A program made the position numbers and the translations under genes. Shown in pieces: positions 42,678-52,465 of a stretch of DNA of 64,000 nucleotides (within the stretch, counting starts at the first letter, position 1; each line of letters begins with the position of its first letter). The stretch comes from Bacillus sp. X1(2014) (GTDB taxonomy: Bacteria > Bacillota > Bacilli > Bacillales_B > DSM-18226), in NCBI RefSeq assembly GCF_007678255.1, contig NZ_VEED01000012.1, forward strand, positions 1-64,000. The letters run 5' to 3'. The notes below the pieces were generated by a model. That model searched no databases, was not told the origin of the DNA, and worked only from the letters and a program-made list of their open reading frames with translations.

Positions 42678-43721
42678 ATTTTGTTCATCTATGGTTGTAG
42701 GAATTTGGTGACTGCATGATTGACGTTCAACCAATTTATGTGGAATGATAATGCGCTTGGTCGGTTCTGATCTATTTTCGATTTTTTGAATTAAACTCCT
42801 GGATGCCTGATATCCTAGTTCAAAAATATTAATATCAATGGAAGTTAAGGGTGGTTTTGACATTTCTGATAAAAGGACATTATTAAAGCTAACGACAGAG
42901 ATTTCTTCCGGAACCCTGATTCCCAGCTCATCTAAAGTGCTCAGTACACCTAGTGCCATTAAGTCGTCAACCACAGCGAGCGAAGTGGGGCGTTGTTCAA
43001 GCGCCATTAATTCACTCACCGCTTCTTGACCGCCTTCCCGAAGGAATTCTTCATGAAGGATATATTCATTTTTTATAGGAATGTTTGCCTTATTTAAAGC
43101 CTGCTTATACCCATTCAAACGGTCAACTGTAACCATTAGCTCCAGACTTCCGCCAATAAAAGCGATTTTCCGATGTCCATGGTCAATTAAGTATTCAGTA
43201 GCCTCTCTCATTGCACGAACATTATCATTATCAACATGTGTAATTTCTTCTGCATCTTTAGAAGGTTTTCCAATAACAACAAAAGGAAAATCCCTTTCTC
43301 TTAAATACGAAATGGCTTTATCCTCCACCTTGGAATTAAGAAGAATCATCCCATCTACTCGTTTTCCCTGAACCATGTGGATGACTGCTTCAAATATTTC
43401 CTCGTCTGATTTTCCAGTCGTCATATGCATGGCATATTTTTTATTATGGGCACTTTCACTGATTCCCTGTAACACCATTGAAAAAAAAGGATTCTGAAAC
43501 ACCACATCACCAGAGCTTGGCATGACAAGCCCGATTGTTTGGGTAGATTGAATGGCAAGACTTCTGGCATTTTGGTTAGGATGATACCCTAGCTGCTCCA
43601 TTGCTTTTTTAACTTTTCGTTTCGTCGCTTCACTGATTCGCGAATTATTGGCAATTACTCTTGAAACAGTTGATGGGGCGACATCTGCAAGCTTTGCCAC
43701 ATCCTTAATGGTAACAGCCAT
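42654..43721 (-). CDS. LacI family regulator, MalR/MdxR-like
   Basis: A 355-residue repressor. The LacI helix-turn-helix is at the start (V-T-I-K-D-V-A-K-L-A-D-V-A-P-S-T-V-S-R-V-I), the hinge helix follows near residue 50 (N-A-R-S-L-A), and a periplasmic-binding-like effector domain fills the rest. It is divergent from the amylopullulanase gene, and LacI-type operators lie in front of both, which fits control by maltose or maltodextrin and autoregulation. The ATG at 43721 follows GAGGGGAG; 29 upstream codons in frame are untranslated leader. The effector is inferred from context only. Confidence 0.9.
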   Translation of the reverse strand: MAVTIKDVAKLADVAPSTVSRVIANNSRISEATKRKVKKAMEQLGYHPNQNARSLAIQSTQTIGLVMPSSGDVVFQNPFFSMVLQGISESAHNKKYAMHMTTGKSDEEIFEAVIHMVQGKRVDGMILLNSKVEDKAISYLRERDFPFVVIGKPSKDAEEITHVDNDNVRAMREATEYLIDHGHRKIAFIGGSLELMVTVDRLNGYKQALNKANIPIKNEYILHEEFLREGGQEAVSELMALEQRPTSLAVVDDLMALGVLSTLDELGIRVPEEISVVSFNNVLLSEMSKPPLTSIDINIFELGYQASRSLIQKIENRSEPTKRIIIPHKLVERQSCSHQIPTTIDEQNADGNENL

Positions 43722-43808
43722 TTTCTTCTCCCCTCTCATTCGAAGTTCATTGATTCTTACTACTAATTTTAAAATAATAGAAACGATTATTTTTGCATAC
43801 TCCAACAT

Positions 43809-43828
43809 TTACGAAAACGGTTGCACAA
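43809..43828. promoter_or_regulatory. LacI-type operator before the regulator gene
   Basis: TTACGAAAACGGTTGCACAA is a degenerate palindrome of the same type as the operator at 43983-44002. It lies just downstream of a TATAAT-type -10 (about 43836-43841, minus strand) of the LacI gene, so it would block its own transcription. Confidence 0.55.
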
Positions 43829-43939
43829 TCCACTCTTTATTATAAAGGCTTTATAATCAGTTATACAGATAAAAAATATAGACCTCTCGATTTCAATAAC
43901 GATATATCAGAAAATTTGGATTTTATTTCTGATTTTCTA

Positions 43940-43967
43940 TTGAATTGCGCTGAGAAATAGATATAAT
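43940..43967 (+). promoter_or_regulatory. Promoter of the amylopullulanase gene
   Basis: TTGAAT (43940-43945) and a perfect TATAAT (43962-43967) are 16 bp apart. The predicted start near 43974 is directly followed by a LacI-type operator. Confidence 0.65.
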
Positions 43968-43982
43968 TAATTTTGAAAACGA

Positions 43983-44002
43983 TTGCGCAAACGTTTGCAC
44001 AA
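43983..44002. promoter_or_regulatory. LacI-type operator after the amylopullulanase promoter
   Basis: TTGCGCAAACGTTTGCACAA is a 20-bp palindrome with a single mismatched pair and a central CG, typical of MalR/LacI-family sites. Its place at about +10 to +29 fits repression. Confidence 0.7.
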
Positions 44003-44049
44003 TACGACAGCCTCCTAAGCATCTTACATACGATTTTTTGTGCAATTTC

Positions 44050-44064
44050 ATGCAAACGGTTTCC
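44050..44064. promoter_or_regulatory. Possible cre or secondary operator
   Basis: ATGCAAACGGTTTCC matches the cre consensus at 14 of 15 positions. Located 34 bp before the start codon, it could bind CcpA or serve as a second LacI-type site. Confidence 0.5.
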
Positions 44065-44097
44065 TAGATTAATAGAGTAAGGGAAAGGAGATTTTTC

Positions 44098-47000
44098 ATG
44101 AAGAGAAAGCAGAAATCACTTCTGTCACTTGTTACAGTAGTTGGACTAATTCTTCAATTATTTTCTGGACTTGTGACAAGTCAAACAGCCAAAGCGGCAG
44201 AAACAGAACCGAAGCAGGTTGTACTTGTTGGCAGTCTGCAGGCAGTTTTAGGGAATTCAGGAGATTGGGATCCATCCTCTTCCAAAACGCAAATGGCTTA
44301 CCAAGGAAATGGTTTGTATAGCTTTTCCGGCACACTGCCGGCAGGAGCATATGAGTACAAAATCGCCATTGGAGGAAGCTGGAATGAAAATTACGGAGAC
44401 GGCGGCGCGCCTGGCGGAAACAACATTAAACTAAGTCTGACCGAACAAAAAGAAGTCACCTTCTACTACAATGACAATACCCATGCTATTGCTGATAGTA
44501 CCCATTATACAATTTTGGCAGAAGACAAGATGCCTCGTTTAGTTGGAAGCATTCAACCTGCCATTAAAGCAGGGTCTACCTGGAGTCCGGCAGACTCAAC
44601 AGCGTTAATGGAGGACACCCATTTTGACAACATCTACTCCTTTACTGCTAAGGTACCTAGAGGTAGCTACGAATACAAGATTGTATTGGGCAAGGACTGG
44701 ACGGAATCCTACCCTGCTTCAAATGAGAAGCTGAATGTACTCTCTGATACGACAATCACATTTTTCTATAACAACCAAACAAAAGAAGTTTATTCAGATT
44801 ATAAACCTATTGGATCTGATGGCATGATAGATAAGAATGGGCTTTATCATGATTCATGGGACCAAGTATACCGGACGCTTTTTGGGGCAATTCCTGCAGG
44901 GAAACCCGTCACATTACGGGTATCGGCTAAAAAGGGTGACCTAACAAGAGCCAGCCTGTATGTGAAAAACTATAATACAGGCACAACAAAGGTGCTTTCA
45001 ATGAAAAATGCAGGCTGGACAGACACAAAGGACAAAGGTGCCATTGAGTTCTGGGAAGCCACCTTTACTCCGTCTGACAAAGGAGTTCACGGCTATAAAT
45101 TCATTGCCGGGGATCAGGATACAACAGTGGAATACGGAGAAGACACACAGGATGGGCATACCGGTAAAGCGGAGGATAAAAATGCAGGACTCTTCCAATT
45201 GACCGTTTTCGACCCGGGCTATCAAACACCGGATTGGATGAAGGAAGCTGTTGTTTATCAAATCTATCCTGATCGTTTTTATAACGGCAACAAAGCAAAT
45301 GACCATGTAAAGGATCAGATTGGAGCTCGAGGCAGCCAGCCAATAGAACATCCCGACTCCTGGTCATCCTTGCCTGATAATCCATATGAACAAGGCACTG
45401 GCTCCTACACAGGGGACGGAGAATTTACAAACGACTTCTTTGGCGGCGACATTGCTGGTATTAAGGCGAAGCTTGATTACCTTCAATCACTTGGCGTCAA
45501 TACCCTTTATTTAAACCCAATTGCACTTGCACCGTCCAACCATAAATATGATGCAACAGACTATAAACAGGTGGATCCGATGTTTGGCTCGGAAAAAGAA
45601 TTCGAGGATTTCGCCAAGGAATTGTCTAAACGGAACATGCACCTGATTTTGGACGGGGTATTTAATCATGTGGCTGATGATTCCATCTATTTTGACCGCT
45701 ACCACAAATATAAAACAGTAGGTGCCTATGAATACTGGTCTCGTATTTACGATTTAATGAATAACGAAAAATTGTCTGAAACTGCAGCTAAGGATAAGGC
45801 CCAACAGCAACTCATGGCTGAAGGACAAACCTTTAGCCCATACGGCTTTGAAAACTGGTTCCATATTGAAAATGTTAAAGTTCCAAATGAAAAAGTCAAC
45901 GGTGTTTCGACGGGTGAGCATTATAAGTATGAAGGCTGGTGGGGATACGACAGTCTTCCTGTATTCGAATCCGTTAACGGCACAAAGGTTAACCATCCAA
46001 GTGAACTTAACAACACAGCATTGGCAAATTATATTTTTTATGACAAGGACTCAGTAGGAAAAACTTGGATTAATCGAGGTTCATCTGGCTGGCGCCTGGA
46101 TGTAGCTAATGAAGTGGACAGTTCCTTCTGGCAGGAATTCCGCAAGCAAATGAAGTCCAAGACTATGATAGGAGCCGGAAAAACACTTCAAAAAGAAGAA
46201 AAGCCACTTATTCTAGGTGAAATTTGGGATGATGCATCCAAGTACTTCTTAGGGGATCAATATGACTCAGTCATGAACTATCGTTTCCGTGGAGCCATTT
46301 TGGATTACTTAAAGAACGGTAATGCCGCAAATGCACAAAACACCCTTCTCGCTATACAGGAGGACTATCCAAAGGAAGCTTTTTATGCCCTCATGAACCT
46401 GATGGGATCACATGACACAGCTCGGGCAATCTTCCTGTTAGGTAATGGAACGGATACGTATTTCAGAGCGGAACAAGATCCGAACTACAAATACGATGAA
46501 GGTGTGAAGCGATTGAAACTGGCTTCTATCCTGCAAATGGGTTACCCTGGAGCACCGACCATCTATTATGGAGACGAAGCGGGTCAAACAGGATCCAAAG
46601 ACCCTGATGACCGACGCACATATCCGTGGGGGAACGAAAACAAAGAACTCATTGCACACTATCAAAAGATTGGTCAAATTCGCGAGGAAAATGCTAACCT
46701 ATTCGCTCATGGCGATCTGCACCACATATACGCAAAGGATGATGTGTTAGCCTATGTCCGGACAAAAGAATCAAAATCCGGCCTAGTCATTATCAACAGA
46801 GGGAAAACCACACAAACAGTCGATATCGATACAAAAGAGTTGCTGGCGAATGGTCTTCGTTTTGTGGATCAATTGGATCCTAAATATGTGACTACAACGA
46901 AAGATGGCAAGCTGTCATTAAAAGTTCCTGCAGAATCCGGAAGAATGTTAATAACAGTTAATGAAGTTAAACAACTGCAGCCTGTTAAAGAAGTTACCGG

Positions 47001-48522
47001 CACAGCTGGTTCTAAGGAAGTTACTTTAAGCTGGACAGGAACCGGTACAAAATACAATGTCTATCAATCTACTGTTTCAGGTGGATTATGGACAAAAGTG
47101 AAGGAAACAACAGGTACATCTGTGAAAATTTCCGATTTAAATAATGGTCGTACCTACTATTTTACTGTTACGGCCGTAAATGAAAGTGGGAATGAATCTG
47201 TACCAGCTGCCTCATCCGGCCTTGTGCCTCATTACGATGCTTCAAAGGCTAGTATTAAGGAACTGACTACTTTAGACAACGGGGAATTGAATCTGGCACA
47301 GGCCTCCAAAGTTAAAGCAGCTTTTTACCTGGAAGGTGCGACCGAAACTGGTGCAGCAGAAGGAATTACGGCTGAACTTCAAGTAAGAATGAAAGGCCAA
47401 ACCGCTTGGACATCTTACCAAACCCTGTATAATGGCCAGGATCAGGGAGACCAGGCAAATGAGTTTCAGGGAAGCTTTATAGCTTATGAGGCGGGAACAT
47501 ATGAATACCGAATGGCCTTTACGCCGGATTTAGGAAATACATGGGTTTACTCAATTACTGGTGAAGTAACCTTTTCACACGGCACGTCTGATACTTCCCC
47601 ACCTGCTGGTGATGTTACTTTGGACACTCCGATCAAGGAATCCGGCCAGGTCAACTTGATCTGGCAACTCATTCAGCCGGATCAGCCATTTAAAACGGTC
47701 ATTTATCGTGACGGCCAAATTCTTTCAACATTGGACGGCAATACCACTTCCTTCCGTGATTATCAGGTAGCAAATGGTACCACTTATAAATACCAAGTTC
47801 GTGTTTATGATCAGGCTGGAAACTATGTGGATTCAAACACAGTAAGTGTAACACCGGAAATTGTTATGGTACAAGTAACCTTTAAGGTGCATGCACCGGA
47901 TTACACTCCATTATCAGCTCAAGTCAATATACCAGGCAGCTTAAATGGGTGGAATACTAGTGCTTGGTCTATGAGCCGGAATGGCGCTGTGACGCCTGAT
48001 TGGGAATACACAGTGGAGCTTGAGGAAGGAACAGAGCTTACGTATAAATATACGAGGGACAATAGCTGGGATCATGAAGGTTTGGCAGATCATACGCCAT
48101 CTGATCATTCGGATGACGATATCAGTAACTATGGCTATGGCGCCCCAGGAACCGATATGAAAATTGTGGTCACGAACCAAGGCAACAACAAAATGGTGGT
48201 ACAGGATACGATTTTGCGCTGGATTGATATGCCGCTGACAGTCAGTCAAATTGATGTGAATGGTAAGACTATGACCGTCAAGGGGAATGCGATTAAGGGT
48301 TCTGACTTCACCATCAATGGGGAAAAAGTGACAGTCGGAAATGATATGAATTTCACTCTATCCTTTACCCTTCAAGCAGGACAGACACAAGTACCTGTTC
48401 ATGTCGAACCAACTGACTCCACAAAGTCCACCATCTTTAAAGAGGACGGCGGTTCTATTAGCAAGAATACAAAGAACTATGTCATCGATGTCCTAACAAA
48501 AACGATAAGCGAGACCAAGTAA
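44098..48522 (+). CDS. Secreted multidomain amylopullulanase / alpha-amylase (GH13)
   Basis: A 1474-residue secreted enzyme for starch, glycogen or pullulan. Order: signal peptide (1-34), two starch-binding X25-type domains (about 38-130 and 143-235), an N-terminal beta-sandwich domain (about 252-375) and a GH13 catalytic domain (about 380-880) with nucleophile Asp668 (G-W-R-L-D-V-A), acid/base Glu708 (L-G-E-I-W) and His772-Asp773. A fibronectin-III domain (about 965-1050), a linker domain, a second FN3-like domain (about 1165-1255) and a CBM20-like domain (about 1258-1370) follow. A final beta-rich segment ends the protein. AAAGGAG precedes the ATG. No sortase or SLH anchor is visible, so it is probably free in the medium. 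The exact mix of alpha-1,4 and alpha-1,6 cleavage cannot be told from sequence alone. Confidence 0.92.
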   Translation: MKRKQKSLLSLVTVVGLILQLFSGLVTSQTAKAAETEPKQVVLVGSLQAVLGNSGDWDPSSSKTQMAYQGNGLYSFSGTLPAGAYEYKIAIGGSWNENYGDGGAPGGNNIKLSLTEQKEVTFYYNDNTHAIADSTHYTILAEDKMPRLVGSIQPAIKAGSTWSPADSTALMEDTHFDNIYSFTAKVPRGSYEYKIVLGKDWTESYPASNEKLNVLSDTTITFFYNNQTKEVYSDYKPIGSDGMIDKNGLYHDSWDQVYRTLFGAIPAGKPVTLRVSAKKGDLTRASLYVKNYNTGTTKVLSMKNAGWTDTKDKGAIEFWEATFTPSDKGVHGYKFIAGDQDTTVEYGEDTQDGHTGKAEDKNAGLFQLTVFDPGYQTPDWMKEAVVYQIYPDRFYNGNKANDHVKDQIGARGSQPIEHPDSWSSLPDNPYEQGTGSYTGDGEFTNDFFGGDIAGIKAKLDYLQSLGVNTLYLNPIALAPSNHKYDATDYKQVDPMFGSEKEFEDFAKELSKRNMHLILDGVFNHVADDSIYFDRYHKYKTVGAYEYWSRIYDLMNNEKLSETAAKDKAQQQLMAEGQTFSPYGFENWFHIENVKVPNEKVNGVSTGEHYKYEGWWGYDSLPVFESVNGTKVNHPSELNNTALANYIFYDKDSVGKTWINRGSSGWRLDVANEVDSSFWQEFRKQMKSKTMIGAGKTLQKEEKPLILGEIWDDASKYFLGDQYDSVMNYRFRGAILDYLKNGNAANAQNTLLAIQEDYPKEAFYALMNLMGSHDTARAIFLLGNGTDTYFRAEQDPNYKYDEGVKRLKLASILQMGYPGAPTIYYGDEAGQTGSKDPDDRRTYPWGNENKELIAHYQKIGQIREENANLFAHGDLHHIYAKDDVLAYVRTKESKSGLVIINRGKTTQTVDIDTKELLANGLRFVDQLDPKYVTTTKDGKLSLKVPAESGRMLITVNEVKQLQPVKEVTGTAGSKEVTLSWTGTGTKYNVYQSTVSGGLWTKVKETTGTSVKISDLNNGRTYYFTVTAVNESGNESVPAASSGLVPHYDASKASIKELTTLDNGELNLAQASKVKAAFYLEGATETGAAEGITAELQVRMKGQTAWTSYQTLYNGQDQGDQANEFQGSFIAYEAGTYEYRMAFTPDLGNTWVYSITGEVTFSHGTSDTSPPAGDVTLDTPIKESGQVNLIWQLIQPDQPFKTVIYRDGQILSTLDGNTTSFRDYQVANGTTYKYQVRVYDQAGNYVDSNTVSVTPEIVMVQVTFKVHAPDYTPLSAQVNIPGSLNGWNTSAWSMSRNGAVTPDWEYTVELEEGTELTYKYTRDNSWDHEGLADHTPSDHSDDDISNYGYGAPGTDMKIVVTNQGNNKMVVQDTILRWIDMPLTVSQIDVNGKTMTVKGNAIKGSDFTINGEKVTVGNDMNFTLSFTLQAGQTQVPVHVEPTDSTKSTIFKEDGGSISKNTKNYVIDVLTKTISETK

Positions 48523-48532
48523 GTGGTCATCG

Positions 48533-48566
48533 AAAAGGTCTGCCGGGATCATGGCAGACCTTTTTT
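48533..48566. terminator. Bidirectional terminator
   Basis: AAAAGGTCTGCC (48533-48544) and GGCAGACC followed by T6 (48553-48566) form a strong stem with an 8-nt loop. It serves both the amylopullulanase gene and the convergent antiterminator gene. Confidence 0.88.
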
Positions 48567-48600
48567 GCTGAAAGTTAAGAAAAGCGACTTGGTATTGACA

Positions 48601-49461
48601 TCAGCTTTCACATCTGTTGTTTCCGCATAAAGCTCGATTATAGAATCTTTGAATATGCATGGAAATATACATTAACTCTGCATCAGGATATTTTATCCGG
48701 TATTTCCCTTCCAAAAATTGGCCAACCTCTTGTGCACAGGCATATGTCACTTTAAAATTTTCCTTGATCATCGAAGCCATTTTTTCATCATAGTCATGGT
48801 TCGTCCCATTTGCTAATAGGCTTTTGAGCGAAAAGCGCAAATGAGTAATTAATCGTTCATAGGACATCGTATCTTCCACAATATTGATATTTAAACAACT
48901 TTCAATGATTCTCGTAATTTCCTGAATCGTTGTAGTAATGTCTATCGTTTCCTGCATATCTCCTCTATTCATCCTGGCCGTATGAATATGCATCGCAATA
49001 TTGCCTACTTCATCTTCAGGAATTTCTACTCCGAGTTTCTCTTTTATTAACTCCTTTGCCCAAAGTCCGATTTGAAATTCCTTTACATAAAGAATTTTAA
49101 TTTGCTCCAGCAGGGCATTTTTAATGGCAATGCCATTTGTTAATCGCTCAATGGCAAACGATAGGTGATCCGAAAAAGCGACATGGATATGTTCATTTAC
49201 CGTAACGCCCAATTCCCTTTCCGCATAAGAGATAATCTCTTCTGCTAGTTGTATATGTTCTTCTGGTAATAATTGCAGTATTTCTTCGAATTTTTTATGC
49301 TCATTTGCATCCCTCATAACAAACACTTTATCAATTTTAGCTTGATTTATAGGATCATTCTTTCGTTTCTGGAATCCTATTCCTTCGCCCATCACGATTT
49401 TTTCTCCGTCGATGTCTTTCACTACAACCGCACTATTATTTAGGATTTTTTTAATTCTCAT
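48601..49461 (-). CDS. sacT: BglG/SacT/LicT family transcriptional antiterminator
   Basis: A 286-residue RNA-binding antiterminator. The co-antiterminator RNA-binding domain fills residues 1-55, and two PRD domains follow with the four phosphorylated histidines at 99 (F-S-D-H-L), 158 (H-I-H), 207 and 269 (S-M-H-I), the same positions as in LicT. In the absence of sugar the PTS phosphorylates PRD1 and blocks it; when sugar enters, the protein binds RAT RNA and prevents termination. Two RAT leaders downstream in the island (55394-55492, 58079-58173) are the obvious targets. It follows the PTS permease gene by 48 bp. The ATG at 49461 follows AAGGTG; the exact name (SacT, SacY or LicT) is inferred from context. 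Confidence 0.9.
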   Translation of the reverse strand: MRIKKILNNSAVVVKDIDGEKIVMGEGIGFQKRKNDPINQAKIDKVFVMRDANEHKKFEEILQLLPEEHIQLAEEIISYAERELGVTVNEHIHVAFSDHLSFAIERLTNGIAIKNALLEQIKILYVKEFQIGLWAKELIKEKLGVEIPEDEVGNIAMHIHTARMNRGDMQETIDITTTIQEITRIIESCLNINIVEDTMSYERLITHLRFSLKSLLANGTNHDYDEKMASMIKENFKVTYACAQEVGQFLEGKYRIKYPDAELMYISMHIQRFYNRALCGNNRCES

Positions 49462-49509
49462 TTCTTTCACCTTCCCTCTTTTGCTCTTGCATTAACTGAA
49501 AAATCAAGA

Positions 49510-50910
49510 CTACTCGGTTTCTTCCTTCACCCACAGAATGAAAGTGGCTATGAACGCGGCTACGACAGAGATTCCAAGACCAATAAGGTAATGCATTAAA
49601 TTCGAAATCCCTATTGGGGCTACAATAGCGATCATGGGAATTCCTGTTAAGCCATAAGAGTTTGCTACTACATGAGTAAGAACTACATACGCCCCTCCAA
49701 AAGCACCACCTATGGCTGCACCTATAAATGGTCGGAACAATCTGATATTCATCCCAAACATAACCGGCTCAATAATGCCTAAAAATGCTGAAAAAGCTGA
49801 AGGGATAGCAATTTTTTTTAGTCTCTCATTCTTTGTTTTAAAAAATACGGCTAACCCCGCTCCTCCTTGGGCCATGTTGGCCATGGACCAAATTGGCAAC
49901 AAAAAGTTAACACCTATCTTTGGATTTGCAAGCAATTCCATTTCAACTGCATGTAAAGTATGATGCAGCCCCGTTACCACAATGAGAGAATATAAGCCGC
50001 CAAATAAAAATCCGGCTATAACTCCCCCAGATTTATAAATAAGCTCAAACGTATTGGTCATCATGTCACCGATGAATAACGAGATCGGGCCAATAATTAA
50101 AAGTGAGATAAAACCAATCGAAATAATCAATAGAAATGGGATTAAGAACAAATCCAATGAACTCGGTATTATTTTCCTCAGGCGCACTTCGAGCTTACTC
50201 ATAAAAAAGACAGAAAGTAAGATTGGTATCACTGTTCCCTGATACCCTATTAAAGGAATATCAACTCCCAGAACCTCGATATATTCCGGGACTTTATATC
50301 CAAGTTCGGCAGGATTTAATAGCGAAGGGTGAGTTAATATCCCGCCTATCACTGCACCCAGGATGGGATTGCCGCCAAATTCCTTGGCAGCACTAAAACC
50401 AATCAATATCGGCAAAATAATAAAGGCGGCACTTGAAAAGATATCAAGCATTCGCATGAATGAGCTTTCAGGTGGTGCCCACTGAAACACCTTGATCATT
50501 CCGATCAGTCCCATTAGTAAACCACTGGCAACAATAGCAGGAATAATCGGAACAAAAATATTGGACAAGGTCCTCGCAAATCCAATAAAAGGATTCATTC
50601 TCACCTTTGGTGGTTCTGCAGGAGAGATGCCGCTAACAGGAGTCAGTTTTGTTTCAATTAAGGCCCTGTATACTTTATTGACCAGCCCGGGACCTAAAAT
50701 AATTTGAAAAAGTCCCATTCGGGAAAAGGTTCCATGTACACCGTTCAGTTTATCGATTCCAACTTTATTAACCTTGCTTTCATCTAAAAGTTCAAAACGC
50801 AAACGAGTCGTGCAATGGGTCATATTCATAATATTTTCTTTCCCGCCTAATAGCGGTAATAATTCTTGCACAAAATCTTTTGCTTCTTTCGGCTCGTCTT
50901 GAATGTTCAT
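49510..50910 (-). CDS. sacP: PTS sucrose-type permease, EIIBC
   Basis: A 466-residue sugar phosphotransferase permease. The EIIB domain holds the phosphocysteine Cys33 in T-H-C-T-T-R-L-R-F, and the EIIC domain (about 105-460) has some ten membrane segments with the family's G-I-x-E-P-V-M-F-G block near 385-393 and H-H-T near 314-316. No EIIA domain is present, so it must use one from another system, as SacP does. Sucrose is inferred from the family resemblance and the GH68/GH32 neighbours; trehalose and maltose permeases are related alternatives. A sucrose-6-phosphate hydrolase gene is not seen in the window. It has no RAT leader. Confidence 0.85.
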   Translation of the reverse strand: MNIQDEPKEAKDFVQELLPLLGGKENIMNMTHCTTRLRFELLDESKVNKVGIDKLNGVHGTFSRMGLFQIILGPGLVNKVYRALIETKLTPVSGISPAEPPKVRMNPFIGFARTLSNIFVPIIPAIVASGLLMGLIGMIKVFQWAPPESSFMRMLDIFSSAAFIILPILIGFSAAKEFGGNPILGAVIGGILTHPSLLNPAELGYKVPEYIEVLGVDIPLIGYQGTVIPILLSVFFMSKLEVRLRKIIPSSLDLFLIPFLLIISIGFISLLIIGPISLFIGDMMTNTFELIYKSGGVIAGFLFGGLYSLIVVTGLHHTLHAVEMELLANPKIGVNFLLPIWSMANMAQGGAGLAVFFKTKNERLKKIAIPSAFSAFLGIIEPVMFGMNIRLFRPFIGAAIGGAFGGAYVVLTHVVANSYGLTGIPMIAIVAPIGISNLMHYLIGLGISVVAAFIATFILWVKEETE

Positions 50911-51000
50911 CTTCCACCTTGAATTTATGAATAGTCTGTTTCACATTATGCAGCAAATCGCTTTTTAGGTAAATAATGACAATTACTTTCATAATGCACA

Positions 51001-51029
51001 GTGGCGTTCAGCAGAAAACTGAACGCCAC
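51001..51029. terminator. Hairpin between a GH68 gene and the PTS gene
   Basis: GTGGCGTTCAG and CTGAACGCCAC form a perfect 11-bp stem with a 7-nt loop, 10 bp after the stop of the GH68 gene. It lacks a T-run, so it may be a weak terminator or an RNA-stabilising structure. Confidence 0.5.
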
Positions 51030-51038
51030 AACTGTATC

Positions 51039-52385
51039 TTATTTAAAAACTCCTTGCTGCTTTTCATGAAGAACCTTGGTTTCATCACGTGTGATCGATA
51101 TTTTTAAGGACGGGGCCAGCATTCCGCCGAAATGCTCCATTTGATACTCCGGTGATTGCTCTCCCACTTCATTCATATCTTTACCGTCCACATTAACATA
51201 ATTCACAAAACTAATTACAGTGCCATTCGGCATAACCATCCAGGAATATGTCTGATACGGATTATCCGTTGGATTTGCAATAACTAGTCCACTATTATTT
51301 AACGGATGATAGCCTCCAATGAGAGAGTCTGAAGTAAATCCATATAATCCTTCCGGCGCTTCAAGACCGGATGCAAATTTCTCCGTGTGTGTTTTTGTAA
51401 AAAGATAGTAGCTGTTTCCTTTTACGATTACACTTGGACGCTCCAGTTCGTCATTGACATAATTTGCTTCTAATAGAGGCGGCAGCAATTCAAATTTGGA
51501 TAAATCTTTATTGGTTGCTTTGGCAATACCAATGCTGCCATTAAAAGCTTTTGAACTTTCAGGGGTTACATGGTCCTGACGGAATTCCTCCGAACCAATA
51601 AATTCATTATTATATGGACGGTCTGCAAGCTTTCCTGCAGTGTTTGCTTCAAATAAAAGATATTGCTCCCCAGTTTTTGGATCCTGGAAAAAATACGGAT
51701 CGCGGAATGCATAGGAAGATTCTTCATTCCCTGTTTGTTCCTTTGTTTGATAGTATTTCCCATCGGCCTCAAGAATTATTTGATGTTTGGACCAATTCTT
51801 AAAGGACACACCGGTGTTTGCTGTACGAACATCAGCCGTTGCAGTTGCCAGCCGCTGATCATAGCTTAGCCCGGCTTCATTTTTTTGCCCCGTTACTGTG
51901 TAAAAGATTTGCAATTTCCCATCTTTATTAACGATGGAACTGCCAGCCCATTGCCTGGACCCCAATGCTTCTCCTGCTTTAAAAACGGGGCCGCCAGACT
52001 CCCAGCTCTTTCCGTCTTTTGAATAGAAATATTGAATTTGAGCTAGATCATGGCGTTTTCCAGGAAGGACATCCTTCGGTACCGATAGAGCGAAAATAAT
52101 TTTAAAACCATTTACTACAGCTGGATGACCGTTTAAATCCTGCAATGGCCATGCATCCCAAATATAATAGTCTGATGAAAGTTTAACAAGCTCATCTTTA
52201 TTAAATGTCGGGGCTGTATTTTGATCATTGATTGTTAGATTGCTAACATTTTCTCTGGTCCAGTTGAATGTATCTGCATTTTCTTGGGCAGAAACGGTTT
52301 GACCAACAATGGGTATGAAGATAATAAAAAGTCCGATAATAGCTGCTATGATAGAATTGCTTTTTTTAACTTTGTTCCGTTTCAT
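51039..52385 (-). CDS. GH68 fructosyltransferase (levansucrase type), gene 1
   Basis: A 448-residue secreted enzyme transferring fructose from sucrose to a growing fructan or to water. Signal peptide about 1-33. The GH68 triad is intact: nucleophile Asp77 in W-D-A-W-P-L-Q, stabiliser Asp229 in F-R-D-P, acid/base Glu315 in E-L-E-R-P. The closing blocks G-L-Y-G-F-T-S-D and Y-Q-T-Y-S-W-M-V-M-P match. The pattern is nearer, from memory, to proteobacterial levansucrases than to B. subtilis SacB. It follows the next GH68 gene by 219 bp that include a repeat. Whether it makes levan, inulin or mainly hydrolyses sucrose cannot be told. Confidence 0.92.
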   Translation of the reverse strand: MKRNKVKKSNSIIAAIIGLFIIFIPIVGQTVSAQENADTFNWTRENVSNLTINDQNTAPTFNKDELVKLSSDYYIWDAWPLQDLNGHPAVVNGFKIIFALSVPKDVLPGKRHDLAQIQYFYSKDGKSWESGGPVFKAGEALGSRQWAGSSIVNKDGKLQIFYTVTGQKNEAGLSYDQRLATATADVRTANTGVSFKNWSKHQIILEADGKYYQTKEQTGNEESSYAFRDPYFFQDPKTGEQYLLFEANTAGKLADRPYNNEFIGSEEFRQDHVTPESSKAFNGSIGIAKATNKDLSKFELLPPLLEANYVNDELERPSVIVKGNSYYLFTKTHTEKFASGLEAPEGLYGFTSDSLIGGYHPLNNSGLVIANPTDNPYQTYSWMVMPNGTVISFVNYVNVDGKDMNEVGEQSPEYQMEHFGGMLAPSLKISITRDETKVLHEKQQGVFK

Positions 52386-52465
52386 GAAAAGTGTTCCCCC
52401 AAATGCCTTCTTACTTTTGGCTTTGATAAAAACTTTGTTGATTAACGATAAATTTTAAGAGATCG

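Noticed and set aside
50911..51038. RAT leader before the PTS operon
   Set aside because: No GACTGG/GGCAAGACC core; only a plain hairpin belonging to the preceding GH68 gene.
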